Assembly: GCA_014075275.1 (NCBI GenBank)
Contig: CP046179.1
Location: 1 to 64,000, forward strand
Length of the DNA: 64,000 nt
Direction of reading: 5' to 3'
Source: Boseongicola sp.
GTDB taxonomy: Bacteria; Pseudomonadota; Alphaproteobacteria; Rhodobacterales; Rhodobacteraceae
Made by a program: the position numbers and the translations under genes
In this document: piece by piece, positions 36,365-45,634 of the stretch
Layout: every line of letters starts with the position of its first letter
Numbering within the stretch: position 1 is the stretch's first letter
The notes under the pieces: model-generated
Databases searched by the model: none
Seen by the model: only the letters and a program-made list of their open reading frames with translations
What the model was told of the DNA's origin: nothing

Positions 36365-37153
36365 ATGCCGGGACTGATGACAGGAAAACGCGGGCTGGTA
36401 ATGGGCGTGGCCAACGAGCGGTCCATCGCCTGGGGCATCGCGAAAGCGCTGGCGGATGAAGGCGCGGAACTGGCGTTTTCGTATCAGGGCGAGGCGTTTG
36501 GCAAGCGGTTGGAGCCTTTGGCGGAAAGCGTTGGCTCGGATATGCTGGTGGACGTCGACGTGACGAATGACGCGTCGATGGATGCCGCGTTCAAGATGAT
36601 CGGGGATCGCTGGGGGTCGCTGGACTTTCTCGTGCACTCGATTGCCTATTCCGACAAGAACGAGCTGACAGGGCGGTTCATTGATACGAGTCGCGATAAC
36701 TTCAAGAATTCGCTGGATATCTCGTGTTATTCCTTTGTCGACGTTGCTCGGCGGGCGCGGCCTTTGATGAGCAAAGGCGGTTCGATGATGACGCTGACCT
36801 ATATGGGGTCAAACCGGGTGCAGCCGAATTACAATGTGATGGGTGTGGCGAAGGCGGCGCTGGAATCGGCGGTGCGGTATCTGGCGAACGATCTGGGCCC
36901 CGAAGGCATCCGGGTGAATGCGATTTCGCCTGGGCCCATGAAGACGCTGGCTGGGGCTGCGATTGGTGGCGCGCGCAAGACTTACAAAACGACTGAGATG
37001 AACGCGCCGATGCGGTCCAACGCGACTTTAGATGCGGTCGGTGGCACAGCAGTTTATTTGGCGTCGGATCAGGGCGCTTTCACGACAGGCGAGATTATTT
37101 GCGTTGATGGCGGTTATCATATTCTTGGGATGATGCAGGTCGAAAACCTGTAA
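36365..37153 (+). CDS. fabI: Enoyl-ACP reductase (NADH)
   Basis: A 262-residue short-chain dehydrogenase of the FabI class, catalysing the last reduction of each fatty acid elongation cycle; the target of triclosan-type inhibitors. Features are the nucleotide-binding start (RGLVMGVANERSIAWGIA), SIAYSDKNELTGRF, and the catalytic Tyr-x6-Lys in NYNVMGVAKAALESAVRY, with the spacing typical of FabI rather than FabG. It lies in one operon with fabB, and hairpins follow the stop. Confidence 0.95.
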   Translation: MPGLMTGKRGLVMGVANERSIAWGIAKALADEGAELAFSYQGEAFGKRLEPLAESVGSDMLVDVDVTNDASMDAAFKMIGDRWGSLDFLVHSIAYSDKNELTGRFIDTSRDNFKNSLDISCYSFVDVARRARPLMSKGGSMMTLTYMGSNRVQPNYNVMGVAKAALESAVRYLANDLGPEGIRVNAISPGPMKTLAGAAIGGARKTYKTTEMNAPMRSNATLDAVGGTAVYLASDQGAFTTGEIICVDGGYHILGMMQVENL

Positions 37154-37165
37154 GTTGATCGCGCC

Positions 37166-37203
37166 CCGGGCTGCGCCCGGATCGCGGTAGGGGCTCTGCC
37201 CCT
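37166..37203. terminator. Tandem hairpins after fabI
   Basis: Two adjacent stems: CCGGGC TGC GCCCGG at 37166-37180 and AGGGGC TCT GCCCCT at 37189-37203, followed by AACCCCGGAGTATTTTC. GC-rich hairpins with a short T run end operons often in this family. A further stem GGGGGC AAA GCCCCC sits near 37396 at the end of the convergent gene. Confidence 0.65.
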
Positions 37204-37408
37204 AACCCCGGAGTATTTTCCATCAGAAGAAGAACGAAATGACACCCCGATGACCTTGTCGATCACCGGGGTGCTTCTCCTGATGCGGTCATCGGTGCTC
37301 CCACCTGTACCGCCCTCTAATGCTGATACAATTTGATTAAAATTTTCCTTCTTCTGATCGAAAAAACTCTGGGGGAGTCGTCCGCAGGACGGCGGGGGCA
37401 AAGCCCCC

Positions 37409-38356
37409 TTAACCGCGCGGCGCGGCAGCGCGGCGCAACCGATCATTGATCGCGCGGCCGAGGCCCCGGTTTGGTATTGGGGTAACGGCAATCGGTTTGC
37501 CGCTTTGGTCAGCCTGATGCAGAAGTCTGAAGAGGTTTGCGGCGGCCTCGACCATATCGCCTGTCGATGACAGCGATATCTTGCCCTCAACCTCACCAAA
37601 GCCGATGTGGAATTCCTCGTTGTCGGCCTCGACCGCGTTCAGTCTAACCGCCGCACCTGGCGCGTAATGAGAGGCCAGTTGGCCGGGGGCGATGGGTGTT
37701 TCAGTTGTCGGGGCCGGGGCGAGCGTTTCGCCAAGACAGGCTTCGATGGCCTCAGCGGGCACGCCTCCGGCCCGTAGCAATTGGGGGCCGTCTGCAAATC
37801 CGATAATGGTCGACTCCACGCCAATCGGGCAGGGGCCGCCGTCGATAACGGCATCAATGCGCCCGGATAACCCTGCCATGACATGCTCGGCTGATGTGGG
37901 AGAGATGCGGCCTGACGGATTTGCCGAGGGCGCAGCAATCGGTCGGCCTGCGGCGTGCAAAATGGACTGCGCGATGGGGGCGTCGGGCACGCGGACTGCC
38001 AGAAGGTTACCACCTGCGGTGACCAGTTGGGAAATACCGCTGTTTGCGCGCAGTGGTAGCACCAATGTCAACGCACCGGGCCAGAAGGCCGACGCGAGGG
38101 CGGCGGCCTGGGGTGGAATATCGCAAAGGGCGGCCACGGCTGCGACATCGGGGACGTGAGCGATTAGCGGATTTAAGCTGGGGCGGTCTTTGGCGGCGAA
38201 GATACTGGCCACGGCCTGATCATTGGTGGCATCGGCTCCAAGCCCGTAGACGGTTTCAGTGGGGAACGCCACAAGGTCGCCGCGTCGCAACATGTCGGCG
38301 GCGCGGGCGATGTCGGTGGGGTCTGAACCCAGAATTACAGTGGTCTTCGGCTGCAC
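37409..38356 (-). CDS. L-threonylcarbamoyladenylate synthase (Sua5/YciO/YrdC family)
   Basis: A 315-residue Sua5-type enzyme that forms threonylcarbamoyl-AMP from threonine, bicarbonate and ATP for the t6A modification of tRNAs reading ANN codons. The YrdC domain is clear: FPTETVYGLGADATNDQAV, KDRPSLNPLIAHV, ANPSGRISPTSAEHV and VESTIIGF. The C-terminal Sua5 domain follows a linker with SHYAPGA, the motif that closes the active site. I chose GTG 38356, with GGAAGG upstream; an open frame continues further back without support. It is divergent from the acyl-CoA dehydrogenase gene. Confidence 0.9.
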   Translation of the reverse strand: MQPKTTVILGSDPTDIARAADMLRRGDLVAFPTETVYGLGADATNDQAVASIFAAKDRPSLNPLIAHVPDVAAVAALCDIPPQAAALASAFWPGALTLVLPLRANSGISQLVTAGGNLLAVRVPDAPIAQSILHAAGRPIAAPSANPSGRISPTSAEHVMAGLSGRIDAVIDGGPCPIGVESTIIGFADGPQLLRAGGVPAEAIEACLGETLAPAPTTETPIAPGQLASHYAPGAAVRLNAVEADNEEFHIGFGEVEGKISLSSTGDMVEAAANLFRLLHQADQSGKPIAVTPIPNRGLGRAINDRLRRAAAPRG

Positions 38357-38482
38357 AATCGGCCTTCCATGACATTGCGTCCGGGTTGCAGCATGATGCG
38401 TCGCCACGCATGCTTCCCCGGTGCTTTGACAGGAATTATCCGCGCAGGCAGGAATTGCCAAGTCGCGGTTTGGGGATTGGGG

Positions 38483-40190
38483 ATGACCTACAGATCAGCA
38501 GAGTCCGATATTCGCTTTTCGCTTGAGCATGTTGTGGGGTTTTCAGACGTCGTTGCGACGGATCGTTTCAGCGATGCCACGCCTGATGTCGTGACGGCAG
38601 TTCTGGGAGAGGCGGCGAAACTTTGCGATGATGTGATCGCTCCGTTGAACCGAGGCAGCGATCTGGAGCCCGCGCGGCTGGAGAACGGTGTTGTGCGGTC
38701 TTCGCTTGGGTTCATTGAGGCGTATCGGGCCATAGCTGACGGGGGCTGGGTTGGCACCTCTGCTGCGCCGGAGTTCGGCGGTATGGGTTTGCCGTTTACG
38801 GTGACCACGGCTCTGAATGACATGATGTCGGGGGCCTGTTTGTCATTGGCATTGAATCCGCTTTTGACTTTGGGGCAGATCGAAGCGTTGGAGCATCACG
38901 CGAGCGATGCGTTGAAGGCGCTGTATCTGCCGAAACTGATCTCAGGCGAATGGTCAGGGACGATGAACCTGACGGAACCGCAGGCGGGCAGCGATGTCGG
39001 GGCGATCCGAAGTAAGGCCGAGCCGAATGGCGATGGTTCCTATGCGGTGACTGGGCAGAAGATTTTCATCACCTGGGGTGATGGGGATTTGACCGAGAAT
39101 GTGGTGCATCTGGTTCTGGCGCGACTGCCGGAGGCGGTGTCAGGGACTAAGGGGATCAGCCTGTTTTTGGTGCCGAAGATATTGCCGGATGATGGTGGGG
39201 CGTTGGGGGTCGCGAACGCGCTGAAGGTGGTTTCACTGGAGCATAAGTTGGGCATTCACGGCTCACCCACTTGTGTCATGCAATACGACGGCGCGACAGG
39301 CTGGCTGGTTGGTGAAGAAAACGGCGGCATGGCAGCCGATGTTTACGATGATGAACAACGCGCGGCTGGGGGTCGGGATGCAGGGTGTGGGCGTGGCTGA
39401 GGCGGCGTATCAACATGCTCTGGACTATGCGAAGGATCGCAAGCAGGGGCGTGTCGGCGGTTCGGGCGCGATCATCGAACACGCCGATGTGCGTCGAATG
39501 CTGATGGCGATGAAAGCCGACATCTTTGCGGCGCGCTCGATTGGGCTGGCATGTTCGGTGGCCTTGGACATGGAGAAGGCGACTGGCAGCGCGGCATGGT
39601 CGGCGCGGGCGGCGTTTCTGACGCCGATTGCCAAGGCGTTCGGCACCGATGTGGGCGAGGCCGTGGCCAGCGCCGGGGTCCAGGTTCACGGCGGTATGGG
39701 GTTTATCGAGGAAACTGGTGCGGCGCAGTTTCTGCGGGATGTGCGAATTACTTCGATCTATGAAGGCACCAACGGCATACAGGCCATGGATCTGGTCGGG
39801 CGCAAGTTGATGGATGGGGGCGAGGCAGCTTTTGCCTTGCTGGATGAGATCGAAGCTGGGGCAGAAAAAGCGCGCCGCTCTTTGCCGGAACTGGGTGATG
39901 CGATTTGGAGTGCGGCCGAGACATTGCGCGAGGCGACGGAATCGTTGGTCGATCAGCCGATGGAAGATCGGTTTGCGGTGGCGGTGCCCTATCTGCGGGC
40001 TTTTGCCCGCGTTCTCGGCGCCCATTATCATGCGCGGGCGGCAATGGCGGAAGGCGGTGCCGGACCAAGATCGGCTTTGGCGCGGTTTTATGTGGCGCGT
40101 TTGCTGCCCGAACACGCGTCGCTTTTGCGGCAGGTTTCGGTAGGGGCAGAGGGGTTGTTCGACCTTAGTATTGATGATCTTTACGCCTAA
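38483..40190 (+). pseudogene. Acyl-CoA dehydrogenase (DmdC-like), frameshifted
   Basis: Two overlapping frames together spell one acyl-CoA dehydrogenase of about 568 residues, the long form with an extra C-terminal domain. The first covers LTEPQAGSDVGA, the FAD and substrate motif, and GQKIFITWGD. At about 39338 one extra G in GCAGCCGATG breaks the frame; the second frame continues MFTMMNNARLGVGMQG and holds VQVHGGMGFIEETGAAQFLR. The family oxidises acyl-CoA thioesters to enoyl-CoA; DmdC relatives act on 3-methylmercaptopropionyl-CoA from DMSP. Start ATG 38483. As written the gene is broken, by mutation or sequencing error. Substrate uncertain. Confidence 0.85.
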
Positions 40191-41233
40191 TGCCGGACAT
40201 GCAAAGGTCACTTCGATATCCCTATGAATCGCCGCCCGGTCCGGGCGAAGCCATTGAGGTGGCCGAAGGTATCTTGTGGTTGCGGTTTCCGCTGCCGATG
40301 GCGCTGGACCATGTGAATGTCTATGCACTGGATGAAGGCGATGGCTGGACTATTGTGGACACGGGGTTCGATACCAAGCGCGCGCGGAGTATCTGGCAAA
40401 AGGTCCTGGATGGCCCACTTGCCGGGAAGCCCGTGAAACGAGTCGTGGTCACCCATCATCATCCGGACCACATTGGGTTGGCGGGATGGTTTCAGGCAGA
40501 ACATGGTGCAGAGTTGCTGACAACTCGCACCGCCTGGCTGATGGAACGGATGTTGACGCTGGATGTTCAGGACCGTCCGGCACCGGAGACTGTGGAATTC
40601 TGGAAGGCCGCCGGAATGGCGCCGGATATTCTGGCCGAACGTTTAGTCGCGCGACCGTTCAATTTTGCCGACGTGGTTGCGCCATTGCCACTGGGATACA
40701 CCCGGTTGCAGGACGAGCAATATCTGGAATTGGGCGGGCGGTCCTGGATGGTTTTGACCGGCAACGGACATGCGCCCGAGCATGCAACGCTCTGGTCCAG
40801 CGATTCATCTATCGTTCTTGGCGGGGATCAGTTGTTGCCTTCAATCTCGCCTAATCTTGGGGTCTATGCGACTGAGCCCACGGCTGATCCGGTGGCGGAA
40901 TGGATGGAAAGTTGCGAGCGATTCAAGATTTTTGCGCTTCCTAACCAAATGATTCTGCCGGGTCACAAATTGCCGTTTGTCGGACTGCCCACGCGGTTGG
41001 ATCAATTGATCGAAAACCATGAAAGCGCATTGCGCCGCCTGGATGAACATCTGAGCGAGCCTCGCACGGCAGTCGAGTGTTTCCTTCCTCTATTCAAACG
41101 CCAGATTGGCGATGGTGAGTATGGCTTGGCGATGGTCGAGGCGATGGCGCATTGTTTGCATCTGTGGCACCTTGGGCGCGTTTCGCGCGTAGTGCGGGAT
41201 GATGGCGCTTATATGTGGCAGACAAAGGGGTAA
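40190..41233 (+). CDS. Metallo-beta-lactamase-fold hydrolase
   Basis: A 347-residue hydrolase of the MBL superfamily. The zinc motif THHHPDHIG is present, with later metal ligands His in NGHAPEHATLW, Asp in LGGDQLLP and His in LPGHKLPF. The C-terminal 100 residues form a helical domain as in BLACT-type enzymes (FKRQIGDGEYGLAMVEAMAH). Members of this group hydrolyse thioesters or other esters. Its ATG overlaps the acyl-CoA dehydrogenase stop by one base, so the two were one translational unit; a role as acyl-CoA thioesterase in the same pathway is plausible but not shown. Confidence 0.88.
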   Translation: MPDMQRSLRYPYESPPGPGEAIEVAEGILWLRFPLPMALDHVNVYALDEGDGWTIVDTGFDTKRARSIWQKVLDGPLAGKPVKRVVVTHHHPDHIGLAGWFQAEHGAELLTTRTAWLMERMLTLDVQDRPAPETVEFWKAAGMAPDILAERLVARPFNFADVVAPLPLGYTRLQDEQYLELGGRSWMVLTGNGHAPEHATLWSSDSSIVLGGDQLLPSISPNLGVYATEPTADPVAEWMESCERFKIFALPNQMILPGHKLPFVGLPTRLDQLIENHESALRRLDEHLSEPRTAVECFLPLFKRQIGDGEYGLAMVEAMAHCLHLWHLGRVSRVVRDDGAYMWQTKG

Positions 41234-41236
41234 CCG

Positions 41237-41701
41237 ATGGCTGATGAGATCAACACCACCGCTGAGGTGGCCGAAGCGAGCGCGATGCGGATCGGGCGCG
41301 CTGTGCATACAAACCCGGAAGGATGCCCGCCGACAGCGGAACAAGAGCCATTGCCGGACGCCATTGCGAGGAAGCCCGTTGACCAGAAAAGCCCGGCAGA
41401 ATGGGCCTATGAGCGCTTGATTCTTTACATCAAGAATTTTGAGCAAACACTTGATAATGAACATGAAGTTGCGATGGGTTTAACGGATACAGGGGCGGGC
41501 GTTCTGCGTATCGAAGGTTTGGGGTATTTCGATCCTGACATCGTGACCTTTTACGGTAGCGATATGGGCGGCGCGCGCATTCAATTGGTTCAGCATGTCA
41601 GCCAACTGAACGTTGTGCTGCGTGCGAACCCCAAGGCCGTGGCTGCCGAACCGCCTCGGAGAATTGGCTTTGAGCTGGCTGAATCGTTGAACGAAGCCTG
41701 A
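41237..41701 (+). CDS. DUF6173 family protein
   Basis: A 154-residue protein of a family common in Rhodobacteraceae and labelled DUF6173. The N-terminal 50 residues are Pro/Glu-rich and likely flexible; the conserved part starts at KSPAEWAYERLILYIKNFEQ and includes GVLRIEGLGYFDPDIVTFYG and ARIQLVQHVSQLNVVLRA. Its ATG lies three bases after the hydrolase stop, so it is probably translated with it. No signal peptide, membrane segment or catalytic motif is seen. Function unknown. Confidence 0.75.
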   Translation: MADEINTTAEVAEASAMRIGRAVHTNPEGCPPTAEQEPLPDAIARKPVDQKSPAEWAYERLILYIKNFEQTLDNEHEVAMGLTDTGAGVLRIEGLGYFDPDIVTFYGSDMGGARIQLVQHVSQLNVVLRANPKAVAAEPPRRIGFELAESLNEA

Positions 41702-41788
41702 CCTGCGGCACACTGCCCCGGCCTTCCTGCGTGACAGCGAATGGGCTTTGCGCTAGGGAACAATGAAAGAGATTCCGGAGAGTTAAAA

Positions 41789-41923
41789 ATGTCCGATCAC
41801 AAGCATGGCGAAATGAAGATCGAAGACCACGAGCGGACGTTTGTTGGCTTTATACGCTGGTCGAAGAACGTTGCGATCTTTTCGATTGGCATTCTGATTT
41901 TCCTGGCGATCTTTAACACCTGA
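41789..41923 (+). CDS. aa3-type cytochrome c oxidase subunit IV
   Basis: A 44-residue single-span membrane protein. The pattern is that of the bacterial aa3-type oxidase subunit IV family (PF07835): a polar N-terminus (SDHKHGEMKIEDHERTF), then FVGFIRWSKNVAIFSIG leading into one hydrophobic helix ending ILIFLAIFNT. It would sit beside subunits I and III of the oxidase in the inner membrane; it is not needed for catalysis in Paracoccus. GGAG lies about ten bases before ATG 41789. The oxidase core genes are not in this window. The stop overlaps the ATG of the next gene. Confidence 0.88.
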   Translation: MSDHKHGEMKIEDHERTFVGFIRWSKNVAIFSIGILIFLAIFNT

Positions 41924-42555
41924 TGCCTCTGGCCCTTTGGCGGATGCGACGTGTCGCGCTGCTGGGGCTGCTTCCGATATTGCTTGCTGCTTGCGGTGGT
42001 CCGGCCCAGCCGGTCTGGGCCCCGGACGAAGTCGTGAAGTCGGCCGCTTATAAGTCCGGTGGACCACCGATGCTTACGCTGTTCACTGTCATTAACCGTC
42101 AAAGCGGATCCGGCGGACATTCGGCGTTGATGATCAGTGGTGAAGAACGGATTTTGTTCGATCCGGCGGGGTCATTTGCTGTGTCGTTCGTGCCAGAGCG
42201 CAATGACGTTTTGTTTGGGATGAGTGAGCGTGCGCTTGCCGTCTATATCGATTACCACGCCCGCCAGACGTGGGATGTGCGCATACAGGAAGTCGAAGTG
42301 ACTTTGGCGCAGGCGCGGGCGGCGGCGCAGTTGGCAAAAAGCTATGGTGCAGTGCCACAAGCTCAGTGCGCCTTGTCGATCACGCGAATATTGGCGCAGG
42401 TTCCAGGTTTTGAAGGCGTGGGGGTAACGTATTTTCCGAAAGCTCTTGCGGCCGACATCGCGGCTTTTCCAGGAGCGACGGATCGGTTGGTAACCGATGA
42501 CGATGCCGATAAGAACCACAATGTACTGATAGAAGCGTCTTTGGTTGGCGGTTAG
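41923..42555 (+). CDS. Lipoprotein with possible permuted NlpC/P60-like fold
   Basis: A 210-residue exported protein. A signal peptide (RRVALLGLLPILLAACGG) ends in a lipobox LAAC, so Cys24 would be lipidated. The mature part has a His early (SGSGGHSALMISGEE) and a Cys later (PQAQCALSITRIL) with helices between; this His-before-Cys order is that of permuted NlpC/P60 or LRAT-like hydrolases such as YiiX. That would make it a cell-envelope amidase or peptidase. This is inference from motif order. Its ATG overlaps the oxidase subunit stop as TGATG. It converges with azlD, whose last codons overlap by four bases. Confidence 0.6.
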   Translation: MPLALWRMRRVALLGLLPILLAACGGPAQPVWAPDEVVKSAAYKSGGPPMLTLFTVINRQSGSGGHSALMISGEERILFDPAGSFAVSFVPERNDVLFGMSERALAVYIDYHARQTWDVRIQEVEVTLAQARAAAQLAKSYGAVPQAQCALSITRILAQVPGFEGVGVTYFPKALAADIAAFPGATDRLVTDDDADKNHNVLIEASLVGG

Positions 42556-42878
42556 AGCAGGTTCTGCAGAACTATCAAAGTCGCACCGCCAGCGATAACT
42601 CCCCAAAGCATATTCTTCGTCAGATAGCTGAGCGCCAGAGCCGCAAAAGCTGCTGCCAGTCGCGCTGGGTCGGGATCACCATCGGTTGCGACGGGCCAGA
42701 TTGCCAGCGGAGCAACCAGACCCGGAAGCACAGCCACAGGGGTATAACGGAGGTGTCGCAGTACCCAATCGGGCATCTTCCGATCGCCGACCAGGCCAAA
42801 AAACGAGAAGCGGCTGAAGTATGTGCCTATCCCGAGTAGGACGATGATGGTCCAGATTTCAAAGGTTGAATAGCTCAT
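42552..42878 (-). CDS. azlD: AzlD-type branched-chain amino acid exporter subunit
   Basis: A 108-residue membrane protein with three or four hydrophobic spans (FEIWTIIVLLGIGTYFSRFS; VLPGLVAPLAIWPV; LWGVIAGGATLIVLQNLL). The TYFSRFSFF stretch and the RYTPVAVLPGLVAP motif are typical of AzlD. It works with AzlC to export branched-chain amino acids or their toxic analogues. The ATG at 42878 overlaps the azlC stop by four bases, showing coupling. The open frame continues further upstream inside azlC without meaning. Confidence 0.88.
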   Translation of the reverse strand: MSYSTFEIWTIIVLLGIGTYFSRFSFFGLVGDRKMPDWVLRHLRYTPVAVLPGLVAPLAIWPVATDGDPDPARLAAAFAALALSYLTKNMLWGVIAGGATLIVLQNLL

Positions 42879-43576
42879 CGTCCGCGTCGCCTTTCCACCT
42901 CGGCCCCAACGGCCATGGCGATTACCCCGGCAATCAGAATGCCGATGCCCGAGGGCAGGATCGTGAAGATCAGTGCCAGCACGACAGAGCTTACGGCGGC
43001 AGCCAGGTGCGCCAGTGTTTTCAGCATTGGGCCAACCAGCGAGAAGAATAGGATTGGCATGGCAAAATCGAGCGCGATGCCCTCGGGGATGGCGGAACCG
43101 GCGACGGCGCCCACATAGGTGAAGATGAACCACAAAGGGAACGTCAGGATCATTGTGCCCATGAAAAACGTGACTTTTTCGTGTGTTGTAAGCTCTGGTG
43201 GGTCTTCATAGCGGCTGATCGAGACGGCATAGCTGGCGTCGACATTTAGATAGGCAACCAGAACCCGCTGCCAGAACGTTGCTTCGCGCAAGTGGGGTTG
43301 CAGGCTGGCCGAATACATGGCCATCCGCAAATTAACTGCCAGAGACGCGGCCAGAACAACCCATACTGGTACGGCCTCGGTCATCAGTTGGACGGCTGTG
43401 AATTGCGACGCACCAGCAATTACTAAAACCGAAAAACCCATTGTCTGTGGAACAGTTAATCCAGCCTCGGTTGCAACCACGCCAAAAAGCATCGCAAACG
43501 GAATGCCGATCACGACAAAGGGAAGGCCGGCAATAAAGCCTGCGCGAAACGCCGATTTTGTGGTGGTCGATGCCAT
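42875..43576 (-). CDS. azlC: AzlC-type branched-chain amino acid exporter
   Basis: 233 residues from ATG 43576. The AzlC family pattern is clear: an N-terminal FRAGFIAGLPFVVIGIPFAM, the motif VIAGASQFTAVQLM, and NLRMAMYSASLQPHL, with about six predicted spans. It forms the larger subunit of the AzlCD exporter, known for resistance to 4-azaleucine in Bacillus. It is divergent from fdhD, with about 56 bases between the two starts. Confidence 0.9.
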   Translation of the reverse strand: MASTTTKSAFRAGFIAGLPFVVIGIPFAMLFGVVATEAGLTVPQTMGFSVLVIAGASQFTAVQLMTEAVPVWVVLAASLAVNLRMAMYSASLQPHLREATFWQRVLVAYLNVDASYAVSISRYEDPPELTTHEKVTFFMGTMILTFPLWFIFTYVGAVAGSAIPEGIALDFAMPILFFSLVGPMLKTLAHLAAAVSSVVLALIFTILPSGIGILIAGVIAMAVGAEVERRRGR

Positions 43577-43632
43577 CGGGTCGTCCTAGTGTTCCTATTG
43601 CGAATACCGCAGGTAGGAGAGTTCTACAATTC

Positions 43633-44514
43633 ATGCAGGGTGACAATGCGGATCAATTCCTGATCAGGCCAGATCCGTTGGATGACGGTCTGACCCGAGC
43701 CGTCAGTGGGCTGGACGAGCATGGCCGCCCCAGCGAAATTGCTGTGGTTGAAGAGCGGCCTTTGACGATCTTCCTGAACGGGCAGGAGATTGTGACGGCA
43801 ATGACCATCGGGGACTATCCAAAGTATCTTGCGCTTGGGTTCTTGAAGAACCAGGGCATGCTGCAGGAAGGCGAAGTGGTTCTGGGTGTCGATTTCGACA
43901 GAGATTTGGAAACTGTCGTGGTGCGCACCGACGGCGAGACGGATTACGAAGAGAAGCTGAAAAAGAAAACCCGCACCAGTGGTTGCGCAGTTGGGACTGT
44001 GTTTGGCGACATGATGGAGGGGCTGGAAGGTATCAGCCTGCCGAGCACCGAAGTGCGCACATCTTGGCTTTATGCGCTGGCGGACCAGATCAACCGCACG
44101 CCGTCGCTTTATCTGGCGGCGGGCGCCATTCATGGCACGGTGCTGTGTCAGGGCGACCGCCCTTTGGTCTATATGGAAGACGTCGGACGCCATAATGCGG
44201 TCGACAAAATTGCAGGCTGGATGCTGTCGGAGGGCGTAACAGGCGACGACAAGATACTTTACACCACCGGACGGCTAACATCGGAAATGGTCATTAAATG
44301 CGCGATGATGGGCATCCCGGCGCTTGCGTCGCGGTCTGGGTTTACAGCATGGGGCGTCGATATTGCGCGCGAGGTTGGCTTGACGTTGATTGGCAGAATG
44401 AGGGGGCGCAGGTTCATTTGCCTGGCCGGTGAAGATCGCCTGGTTCGGGATGCAGATCCCAAATCTGTCAGCGACGACGAGCGTCGAAACAGACGCAAGG
44501 GGGCGAAGGAATGA
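43633..44514 (+). CDS. fdhD: Formate dehydrogenase accessory sulfurtransferase
   Basis: A 293-residue FdhD, which passes sulfur from a cysteine desulfurase to the molybdenum cofactor of formate dehydrogenase. Family motifs are EERPLTIFLNGQEIVTAMT, the loop RTSGCAVGTVFGD, EDVGRHNAVDKIAGWML, and GRLTSEMVIKCAMMGIPAL. The loop has a single Cys rather than the CxxC of E. coli FdhD, as seen in many alphaproteobacteria. I chose ATG 43633 after AGGAGAG; the frame runs further upstream into the azlC promoter. It opens a Moco operon, although no formate dehydrogenase is in the window. Confidence 0.92.
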   Translation: MQGDNADQFLIRPDPLDDGLTRAVSGLDEHGRPSEIAVVEERPLTIFLNGQEIVTAMTIGDYPKYLALGFLKNQGMLQEGEVVLGVDFDRDLETVVVRTDGETDYEEKLKKKTRTSGCAVGTVFGDMMEGLEGISLPSTEVRTSWLYALADQINRTPSLYLAAGAIHGTVLCQGDRPLVYMEDVGRHNAVDKIAGWMLSEGVTGDDKILYTTGRLTSEMVIKCAMMGIPALASRSGFTAWGVDIAREVGLTLIGRMRGRRFICLAGEDRLVRDADPKSVSDDERRNRRKGAKE

Positions 44515-45032
44515 GCGACAACATTAGCGTGCGCTTTGCATATGACCGGGCGCTGACGCGCCGCGCAATGACAGGATGGTGGCAAAGCATCGTGCCGCCC
44601 GAGCCCTTTTTGAAGCGCGCCATCATCTGGGCAGGTATATGGTTTGGCTTGTTGTTGGTCACTTTTGCCATTACCGCCTATGGCCTAACGCCGTATTTCA
44701 CCGTGGCTGGATTGGCCGGAGCCGGTGTTATGGTCGCGGCATTTTCCTATTTACAGCGCACGCGCATGAGCCGTTTCTGGGACGAAGTCGGCAGCCATTG
44801 GGATCGCGCTGGTGAAACGCAAGTGGATTTCAATCAGATGGGCGTACGGATCCGTGATGGCGTCTCAGAACGTCGCCTGAAGTGGTCAGCGATCGATGCA
44901 ATCAAAACTGTGAAGGGCGGAACGGTGTTTCGGTCCGCTGTATCGATGTTGGTTGTGCCGGATGCGGCTTTGCCAGGTGGCATGACGGCAAAAGATTTTC
45001 GCGCACAGCTGACAGATTGGCGAACATCGTGA
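44511..45032 (+). CDS. YcxB-like membrane protein
   Basis: A 173-residue protein with two membrane segments (AIIWAGIWFGLLLVTFAITA and PYFTVAGLAGAGVMVAAFSY) followed by a soluble C-terminal domain like YcxB (VDFNQMGVRIRDGVSERRL, KWSAIDAIKTV). The family is widespread and has no known function. Its ATGA overlaps the fdhD stop, and its own stop overlaps the mobA GTG, so it is translated within the Moco operon; whether it has any role there is unknown. Confidence 0.7.
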   Translation: MSDNISVRFAYDRALTRRAMTGWWQSIVPPEPFLKRAIIWAGIWFGLLLVTFAITAYGLTPYFTVAGLAGAGVMVAAFSYLQRTRMSRFWDEVGSHWDRAGETQVDFNQMGVRIRDGVSERRLKWSAIDAIKTVKGGTVFRSAVSMLVVPDAALPGGMTAKDFRAQLTDWRTS

Positions 45033-45634
45033 AGCAACCCTTAGGTGTCATTTTGGCAGGTGGTTTGGCGACTCGGATGGGCGGCGGCGACAAGGGTTTG
45101 TTGCCCCTGGGCGGCGGCACGATCATGAGCCAAGTGGTGGCACGGTTGCAGCCACAAGTTGCAGATCTGGCGTTAAATGCAAACGGCGACGCCAGCCGGT
45201 TTGATGACCTGGGACTGCCGGTAATTCCGGATTCTGTCGACGGGTTCGCCGGACCACTGGCGGGGGTTCTGGCTGGTCTCGACTGGGCTGCCGAAAAAGG
45301 GGCTACCCACATTGTAACGGCTGCAGCTGACACGCCCTTTTTCCCTTGTGATCTGGTGCCCCAGCTCATGCTCGCTGCTGATGTTGCGGGTAAACCCATC
45401 GCGCTTGCGCGCACCGAAAACGGACGACATCCAACATTTGGATATTGGCCGGTAGATTTACGCAACGATCTGCGCGCGGCATTGATGGATGGCGTGCGCA
45501 AGGTCGTTGCCTGGACAGACGAGCACGGGACTGCGATGGCTGACTTCGACGACCAGCCGTTTGATCCATTTTTCAACGTCAACACGCCGGAAGATCTTGA
45601 GCGTGCCCAAACCCTACTGGAGGCATCAACATGA
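45029..45634 (+). CDS. mobA: Molybdenum cofactor guanylyltransferase
   Basis: A 201-residue nucleotidyltransferase that adds GMP to molybdopterin to make the guanine dinucleotide cofactor. The start is GTG 45029, overlapping the previous stop as GTGA. The signature LAGGLATRMGGGDKGLLPLG binds GTP; GPLAGVLAGLDWA and AAADTPFFPCDLVP contain the metal-binding Asp; FFNVNTPEDLERA is the usual end. It is coupled to mobB by an ATGA overlap. Formate dehydrogenase, the partner of FdhD, uses this cofactor form. Confidence 0.94.
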   Translation: MKQPLGVILAGGLATRMGGGDKGLLPLGGGTIMSQVVARLQPQVADLALNANGDASRFDDLGLPVIPDSVDGFAGPLAGVLAGLDWAAEKGATHIVTAAADTPFFPCDLVPQLMLAADVAGKPIALARTENGRHPTFGYWPVDLRNDLRAALMDGVRKVVAWTDEHGTAMADFDDQPFDPFFNVNTPEDLERAQTLLEAST

